The position numbers and the translations under genes are program-made. DNA of 19,401 bases from an uncultured Saprospiraceae bacterium (lineage in GTDB: Bacteria > Bacteroidota > Bacteroidia > Chitinophagales > Saprospiraceae), in contig CALHBW010000166.1 in assembly GCA_937930625.1 (NCBI GenBank), positions 1-19,401 on the forward strand, read 5' to 3'. The notes beneath the pieces are model-generated. The model saw only the letters and a program-made list of their open reading frames with translations, ran no database searches and was not told the DNA's origin. Each line of letters begins with the position of its first letter. Position 1 is the first letter of the stretch. Positions 15,145-19,401 of this stretch are shown in pieces.

Positions 15145-16650
15145 CTACCAAGACCGTTGTTTTCTTTTCTTCAATACTTCGATTTTTTCCAAGAGCCAAC
15201 GCTTGTCGCTATTTAGAGTCTGTTGTTCGAGTTGTGCTTCTGCCCACTCTACTGTCCGTGTACCCTCTCGATGGCGAATGCGGTATAGTGTCATGAGGAT
15301 TTTTACAAAGTTGATATAACCTTTTTTGTTCTTTTTGGGTAGTTGTTTGCTATGCTTAAAAAAGCTTTCAATGGAGCGAAAAGCGGTCATCGTATATTCG
15401 TTATATTCTTTTTCTTTTTCGTATAAACACTTGATTATCAGTACGCGAGTATTTGTGTCATAATTCAGATTGACTTTGCCGACTTGAATAAATCTGTCGT
15501 GAGCAGTTTCGTAATCTTTCCGATAAAAAGCAATCACACCATAAAGAAAATGACAAACACTATCTCGCACTTCCTTCTGTACGAAAGAGCGATAATGTTC
15601 AATAATATCTTCCGACCACTCAAATTCTCCTACTTGACTACCAACTGTTATTAGGTGTTTGAAGGCACTTACAGTGATAAAATTATTGTCAATTAGCAAA
15701 TTTTTATTGTGCATAATGACAAATAAATCAAATATTTTTTTTGTATATTTTAATCTATCCGTCCACACCTTAGAAATACAATGATTGATAGCCACAAAAT
15801 AATAAGTCCTCAATAGATGCAGAGGCACTACTTTAGCGTGTTTGTCCAATAGTTCCAATAAATTATCATACACTTCGCTATCTTGTGTCTTCAATAATTT
15901 TATGTTTGTTTGGTACAATAAAATAAGCGGATATTCTGCATATTCGGGTATTTCAAGCAGTGGATTGATAGCCTCTATAGAAGAAAAATCATATGCTTTT
16001 CTGTCGAAAGCCTGCAATAAAGAAACTGCCGTCGTATGCAAACTTAATTTATTCAATAAATAATAAATATCAAGACTGCGATTGACCTCCGACAAATTGT
16101 CTTTTGCAGATAATTGTTCATTGCGATACATGGAAGCCAGTATATTTGCTTCGATTTTATAGGCTTGTTCGTACTGCTCTATATCTTTGGCTATCAGACT
16201 ATTAAGTTGTTTTTTGTTTTTATTGACATGACGATTAAACAACATTATTTGTTTGCGTTCTTGCAACTCGGCATATAATAATTCCGATTTACGCAACTCA
16301 TTATTTTTAAGGACTTCACAGGCTAAAAACTGCTCTGCCAGCTTTGTTAAGATGTTCAATTTGGTATTCAACAAGCTCTTTTGATTTTTGCTCAATGCGC
16401 CTTTGGGTTTCGGCAAATCAGCAAATACTCTCCCATAAACATCATGCTGCAACTCCGGGCTAAAAGTTCTTTTGCCCAATACTCTCTTCTTTAACACTTC
16501 CAATAATTTAACAATATATATATCTGTATTGAAATATCGACAGGAGAGCATCTCCTTCAAATTATTTAACTCCTTTTCAGAAAACGTACTCAATAACTCA
16601 ACACATAAATAAGGTCTTGATTTCGCTGTTTTATTTTTATTTTCAGGCAT
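15145..16650 (-). CDS. All-helical alpha-solenoid-like protein, 501 aa, paralogue A
   Basis: No signal peptide and no membrane segment. The whole length reads as amphipathic helices rich in Leu, Lys, Glu, Tyr and Asn, with TPR-like pairs near the C-terminus (residues 365-410: CHFLYGVIAFYRKDYETAHDRF, then VLIIKCLYEKEKEY). Segments conserved with the 489-aa paralogue are ELLSTFSEKEL (18-28), CRYFNTD (37-43), LFNRHVN (137-143), DNLSEV (184-189), YYLLNKLSLH (196-205), NFITVS, HDRFIQVGKVN (384-394) and LNSDKRWLLEKI (479-490). I do not recognise a characterised family; similar proteins of unknown function seem common in Saprospirales. It is transcribed divergently from the IVVLDDFQS-repeat secreted gene with 143 bp between the starts, and ends at a shared terminator. 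A scaffold, regulator or immunity-type partner are all possible. Confidence 0.85.
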   Translation of the reverse strand: MPENKNKTAKSRPYLCVELLSTFSEKELNNLKEMLSCRYFNTDIYIVKLLEVLKKRVLGKRTFSPELQHDVYGRVFADLPKPKGALSKNQKSLLNTKLNILTKLAEQFLACEVLKNNELRKSELLYAELQERKQIMLFNRHVNKNKKQLNSLIAKDIEQYEQAYKIEANILASMYRNEQLSAKDNLSEVNRSLDIYYLLNKLSLHTTAVSLLQAFDRKAYDFSSIEAINPLLEIPEYAEYPLILLYQTNIKLLKTQDSEVYDNLLELLDKHAKVVPLHLLRTYYFVAINHCISKVWTDRLKYTKKIFDLFVIMHNKNLLIDNNFITVSAFKHLITVGSQVGEFEWSEDIIEHYRSFVQKEVRDSVCHFLYGVIAFYRKDYETAHDRFIQVGKVNLNYDTNTRVLIIKCLYEKEKEYNEYTMTAFRSIESFFKHSKQLPKKNKKGYINFVKILMTLYRIRHREGTRTVEWAEAQLEQQTLNSDKRWLLEKIEVLKKRKQRSW

Positions 16651-16661
16651 CTATTATATTT

Positions 16662-16681
16662 ATTATCAATTATTTATACAA
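16662..16681 (+). promoter_or_regulatory. Shared AT-rich upstream element, copy 3
   Basis: Identical 20-mer to 14477-14496, again ending exactly 66 nt before the plus-strand -7 box (16748). It also lies in the predicted leader of the divergent 501-aa gene, so it could affect both directions. Confidence 0.6.
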
Positions 16682-16713
16682 GAATATTTTTCAAAAATAA
16701 TAACATTATCATG

Positions 16714-16731
16714 CAAAAGTATACAAATATA
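16714..16731 (-). promoter_or_regulatory. Two -7 boxes for the 501-aa gene
   Basis: The minus strand reads TATATTTG (16731-16724) and TACTTTTG (16721-16714), both TAnnTTTG, 64-81 bp upstream of the 501-aa start. Which one is used cannot be decided from sequence. Confidence 0.5.
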
Positions 16732-16747
16732 TAAAAAAATAAGGCTT

Positions 16748-16755
16748 TATTTTTG
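16748..16755 (+). promoter_or_regulatory. -7 box for the IVVLDDFQS-repeat gene
   Basis: TATTTTTG matches TAnnTTTG, 38 bp upstream of the ATG at 16794, giving a leader of about 32 nt. Confidence 0.5.
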
Positions 16756-16793
16756 TGTTGCGATGAACATTAATTTTAAAAAATGATAAAGCT

Positions 16794-17609
16794 ATGAAGA
16801 AATTAACTACCATTTTAATTATTGGTATGATGCTCACCCAGCTTCATGCACAGCAAGACCCAACAACAAATGATTCCGAACAAGATGTGATTAATGTCGA
16901 GGCAATTCAATGTGAAGAAAGTGTTTGGGAACCTGATACTGACGCCACAGAAAAAACAACAGAATCGACGAAGCCAGATAACGATGAGGAGGATGAAAGT
17001 TCTATTGTCGTACTCGACGATTTTCAAAGTAAAACGACCTACTTTGACCCTTCCGGGCAATTTGATTCTGAACCATCTACGGATTACGAGAACGCGCGAC
17101 TTCCTGTAAGCAATAATGAGGAGGAAGATGGGATCTCTATTGTCGTACTCGATGATTTTCAAAGTAAAACGATATACTCTACCCCTTTTGAAAAAATTGA
17201 TTCTGAACCGTCTTTGGATTGCGAGGACACCCAACTTCCAAGCAATAACGAGGAGGAAGATGAAAGCTCTATTGTCGTACTAGACGATTTTCAAAGTAAA
17301 ACGACCTACTTTGACCCTTCCGAGCAATTTGATTCTGAACCATCTACGAATCACAAGAACGCCCGACGTCCAAGCAAAAATAAAGAAGAGAAGGGAAATG
17401 CTATTGTAGTACTCGACGATTTTCAAAGTGTACAACGGACTAAAGAACGAAAGCCCCTGTATGCTATGTCAACTTTCCTCAAAAAAGAAAAAAGGGCAAA
17501 AAAAGAGAGCAAAGAAAAAAAGGCAAAAGAAGAAAAAGAGGAAAACAGTGAAAAGAAAGAAAAGAGACAAAAAAAGAGAAACACGGACCTCATAAGAACT
17601 ATGAAGTAA
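16794..17609 (+). CDS. Secreted protein with four IVVLDDFQS repeats and Lys-rich tail, 271 aa
   Basis: The signal peptide MKKLTTILIIGMMLTQLHAQ is cleaved near residue 18-20. Then comes an acidic Thr/Ser/Glu/Asp-rich region of low complexity. IVVLDDFQS is repeated four times, at residues 71-79, 116-124, 160-168 and 204-212 (spacing 45, 44, 44). The first three are followed by KT-Y, a variable 11-13-residue stretch and DSEPS, and all are preceded by an acidic (E/D)-rich linker. After repeat 4 the chain becomes strongly basic (about 219-268, Lys/Glu-rich), so a negative body has a positive tail. No known domain. Repeats 1 and 3 are nearly identical in DNA, showing recent duplication. The conserved core in variable linkers could be a binding motif or a set of cut-out peptides; both are inference. 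It is divergent from the 501-aa gene and convergent with the 489-aa gene. Confidence 0.85.
   Translation: MKKLTTILIIGMMLTQLHAQQDPTTNDSEQDVINVEAIQCEESVWEPDTDATEKTTESTKPDNDEEDESSIVVLDDFQSKTTYFDPSGQFDSEPSTDYENARLPVSNNEEEDGISIVVLDDFQSKTIYSTPFEKIDSEPSLDCEDTQLPSNNEEEDESSIVVLDDFQSKTTYFDPSEQFDSEPSTNHKNARRPSKNKEEKGNAIVVLDDFQSVQRTKERKPLYAMSTFLKKEKRAKKESKEKKAKEEKEENSEKKEKRQKKRNTDLIRTMK
16977..17432 (+). repeat. Four in-frame coding repeats of about 132-135 bp
   Basis: The core coding IVVLDDFQS starts at 17004, 17139, 17271 and 17403. Units 1 and 3 agree almost base for base from the core through the DSEPS codons. Unit 2 diverges after the core, and unit 4 keeps only the core and its acidic lead-in. Confidence 0.9.
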
Positions 17610-17632
17610 AATGATTTTCTTTGACGAAATTG

Positions 17633-17667
17633 ATAGGGGATGGCTGCGGTCATCCCCTATTTTTTTT
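17633..17667. terminator. Bidirectional terminator, module 2
   Basis: A 10-bp perfect stem (ATAGGGGATG at 17633-17642 with 17651-17660) has an 8-nt loop and T run 17660-17667. The right arm contains the stop codon of the minus-strand 489-aa gene (17657-17659). It has the same design as the terminator at 15106. Confidence 0.88.
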
Positions 17668-19126
17668 CTAATGCTGTGATTTTTTCCATTAGCCAACGTT
17701 TGTCGCTATTGACTTTTTGTTCTTCTAATTTTTCTTTGAGCCACTCTAAAGTCCGTTTACCTTCATGGTGGCGGACGCGGTAGAGGTTGATGAGGATTTG
17801 GATGAAGTTTTTGTAGGCTTTTTTGCGTTGTTGGGTGAGTGATTGGTGCTTGGTAAAATATCGCTCGGCTGTGCGGAAGGCTTGTATAGTGGGTTCGCTG
17901 TATTCTTTTTCATTTTCATACAAACATTTTAATATCAACACTTTAACATTAATATCGTAAATCATATTTACTTTTCCAACTCGAATAAATCTATCGTGGG
18001 CGACTTCGTAGTTTTTTTTATAGAAAGCTATCGCGCCATAGTTAAAATGATAAACACTTTCTCTTATAGATACTTTAATATACTTTTTGTAAGTTTCAAT
18101 CATTTTTGCTGCCCATTCAAATTCGGCGACTCTACAACTTGAAGCAACAACATTTTTAAGCTCACCTATTGATATAAAATTGTCTTCGATTAAAAGGTTT
18201 TTTTGATGCATAATCTGATATATTTCAAACATATTCCTTTCATATTCCAATTCCCCTGCATTGATTTTAGAGATGCAATAACCGATAATCGTGGTATAAA
18301 AATTTTTAAGCTCAAATGGAGGCAGCACCTCTGAATGAATACCTAATAAGTCTAACAAATTCTGATATGCCTCTACGTCCTTAGTCTTAGTGAGCTCAAT
18401 ATTTGCACTATATAAAGCCACCATAGGTGTATCGTCAAATTTGGTTAGATCAGGTAATGATTGGTAAGGGTTTATAAGAAAATCATACTCTTTATTTGTA
18501 ATGTTTTTGATAGACCAAGCCGTCAAATGCAGACTCAATTTATTTAGAAGATAATACATTTCAAGATTGTATATAACTTCTGATAAGTTGTCTTCTTCGC
18601 GTAGTTTATTATTATAATTCAAATAATCTAAATAATTCAACTCCATTTGAAAACGACGTGCATAGTAAGTCCAATCTCTAATCGTTTGTTTATCAAGAAT
18701 CTTTAGTTCTTGATTGATGTGTCGGTTGAATAATAAAAACTGTCTTCGGTTCAATAAAACCGGATAAAGCAACTCATCCTTACAGGTTTCATTTTTTTCG
18801 AGTGCCTCAATACTCAAAAATCTTTCTGCCAAACGCATCAAATCATTCATCTTACGATTGAGTTGACTACTCTGGTTTTTGGTTAATTTATCATTGGGCT
18901 TTGGTAAGTGTAAAAATATTTTTTCATATATTGTACATTGAAATTCATTGTTTAATACTTTATTATTCAAATCGTACTTTTTCAAAGCATTAAACAACTC
19001 CACTATATACTTATCTGTATTGAAATACCGACAATTCACAAAATATGATAAATCTTCCATCTCTTTTTCTGAAAAAGTTTTTAGAAGTTCGAGGCAAAGA
19101 ATTCGTTTATATTTAGGTGTTTTCAT
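17657..19126 (-). CDS. All-helical alpha-solenoid-like protein, 489 aa, paralogue B
   Basis: Paralogue of the 501-aa protein along its full length, with the same order of conserved blocks: ELLKTFSEKEM (13-23), CRYFNTDKYIV (32-42), LFNRHIN (132-138), DNLSEV (179-184), YYLLNKLSLH (191-200), NFISIGELK (316-324), HDRFIRVGKVN (377-387), VLILKCLYENEKEY (396-409) and VNSDKRWLMEKI (472-483). The conserved DKRW near the end and NTD near the start are good family markers. The middle (residues 210-300) is much more variable than either end, which would fit partner-specific recognition. No signal peptide or membrane segment. The stop codon lies inside the terminator shared with the repeat-protein gene. 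It is divergent from the secreted gene at 19299, with 172 bp between starts. Function unknown. Confidence 0.85.
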   Translation of the reverse strand: MKTPKYKRILCLELLKTFSEKEMEDLSYFVNCRYFNTDKYIVELFNALKKYDLNNKVLNNEFQCTIYEKIFLHLPKPNDKLTKNQSSQLNRKMNDLMRLAERFLSIEALEKNETCKDELLYPVLLNRRQFLLFNRHINQELKILDKQTIRDWTYYARRFQMELNYLDYLNYNNKLREEDNLSEVIYNLEMYYLLNKLSLHLTAWSIKNITNKEYDFLINPYQSLPDLTKFDDTPMVALYSANIELTKTKDVEAYQNLLDLLGIHSEVLPPFELKNFYTTIIGYCISKINAGELEYERNMFEIYQIMHQKNLLIEDNFISIGELKNVVASSCRVAEFEWAAKMIETYKKYIKVSIRESVYHFNYGAIAFYKKNYEVAHDRFIRVGKVNMIYDINVKVLILKCLYENEKEYSEPTIQAFRTAERYFTKHQSLTQQRKKAYKNFIQILINLYRVRHHEGKRTLEWLKEKLEEQKVNSDKRWLMEKITALEKK

Positions 19127-19167
19127 TTTAATATAATTTGATTAAAAAATTAATAATTAATAAATTA

Positions 19168-19175
19168 CAAATTTA
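19168..19175 (-). promoter_or_regulatory. -7 box for the 489-aa gene
   Basis: The minus strand reads TAAATTTG, a TAnnTTTG match, 41 bp upstream of the 489-aa start. Confidence 0.5.
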
Positions 19176-19238
19176 GAAATAAATAATCTTTAAGTGATGA
19201 GACTTTAATAAATCCAAAAATATGAAAAATTATGCACT

Positions 19239-19246
19239 TACATTTG
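19239..19246 (+). promoter_or_regulatory. -7 box for the partial secreted gene
   Basis: TACATTTG matches TAnnTTTG, 52 bp upstream of the ATG at 19299. A degenerate ATTACAA-ending AT stretch ends at 19170, 68 nt before this box, near the place where the shared 20-mer sits in the other units. Confidence 0.55.
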
Positions 19247-19298
19247 TATCAACAACTGTAATCATAATATTTTTTCACAACCAAATAGGCACTTTAAT

Positions 19299-19401
19299 AT
19301 GAAAGCTCTAATCCAAATCTTATTCTGTTGTTTGACAATCGTTCAACTTCAAGCCCAACACAATCAAGCAACCAATGCGTCTAAAATCAATAATGAATGG
19401 A
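19299..19401 (+). CDS. Secreted protein, 5' part only (runs off the window)
   Basis: The ATG at 19299 opens 34 codons to the window end: a signal peptide MKALIQILFCCLTIVQLQAQ, then a polar HNQATNASKINNEW. The signal peptide ends in QLQAQ, very like QLHAQ of the 271-aa repeat protein, and the mature start is likewise Asn/Thr/Ser-rich. It has its own -7 box and is divergent from the 489-aa gene, exactly as the 271-aa gene is to the 501-aa gene. It is therefore probably the secreted partner of a second module. Whether it carries IVVLDDFQS-type repeats lies outside the window. Confidence 0.7.
   Translation, partial: MKALIQILFCCLTIVQLQAQHNQATNASKINNEW

Noticed and set aside
16815..17234. 139-aa minus-strand frame opposite the repeat-protein gene
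   Set aside because: It is the antisense of the IVVLDDFQS repeats and acidic linkers. Its apparent repetition is inherited from the true gene.
17423..17696. Two Phe/Ser-rich minus-strand frames that look like membrane proteins
   Set aside because: They are the complement of the Lys/Glu-rich A-tract coding tail of the secreted protein, which always reads as Phe/Ser/Leu in antisense.

Overview
The window looks like a chromosomal segment of a Bacteroidota bacterium, most likely from the Saprospiria/Lewinella side of the phylum. Four things point there: secreted Cys-rich proteins with repeated beta domains, a very large outer-membrane barrel gene, -7 boxes of the TAnnTTTG type, and AT-rich spacers with weak ribosome binding sites. 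The genus is inference. No tRNA, rRNA, transposase or CRISPR array was recognised.

Left part (1-9154). The window opens inside the 3' part of a Roco-family gene (COR domain plus C-terminal TIR domain). It converges on a 615-aa secreted Cys-rich protein across a shared hairpin terminator. Next, on the minus strand, is a 1202-aa SprA-like outer-membrane protein. Its first codons overlap a 66-nt near-perfect palindrome, and its reading frame contains an in-frame inverted heptamer-repeat element. Divergent from it are a Big2-DM13 lipoprotein and a 289-aa beta-barrel protein. These two are separated by a 192-bp inverted-repeat element flanked by 7-bp direct repeats.

Middle part (9155-14290). Minus-strand housekeeping genes are a PaaG-like enoyl-CoA hydratase/isomerase, YaaA, and a PA-M28-PDZ aminopeptidase. 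A 565-bp gap between yaaA and the aminopeptidase gene holds a promoter-to-terminator unit of about 130 nt that looks like a small RNA or a relic leader. A 171-aa protein of unknown function lies divergent from the aminopeptidase gene, across another inverted-repeat element.

Right part (14290-19401). This is the most unusual region. Two paralogous proteins of about 500 aa, predicted all-helical, lie on the minus strand. Each is divergent from a plus-strand gene for a signal-peptide protein: a 271-aa protein with four IVVLDDFQS repeats, and a partial gene running off the end. Each gene has its own TAnnTTTG box, and facing pairs share a tight bidirectional terminator. A third plus-strand secreted gene (14753) is a frameshifted remnant cut by a MITE-like element. 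An identical 20-bp AT-rich sequence sits 66 nt upstream of the -7 box of two of these secreted genes, and an 18/20 copy precedes the small-RNA unit. I read the region as a tandem, decaying array of divergent helical-protein/secreted-protein modules under common control. I do not recognise it as a described system.
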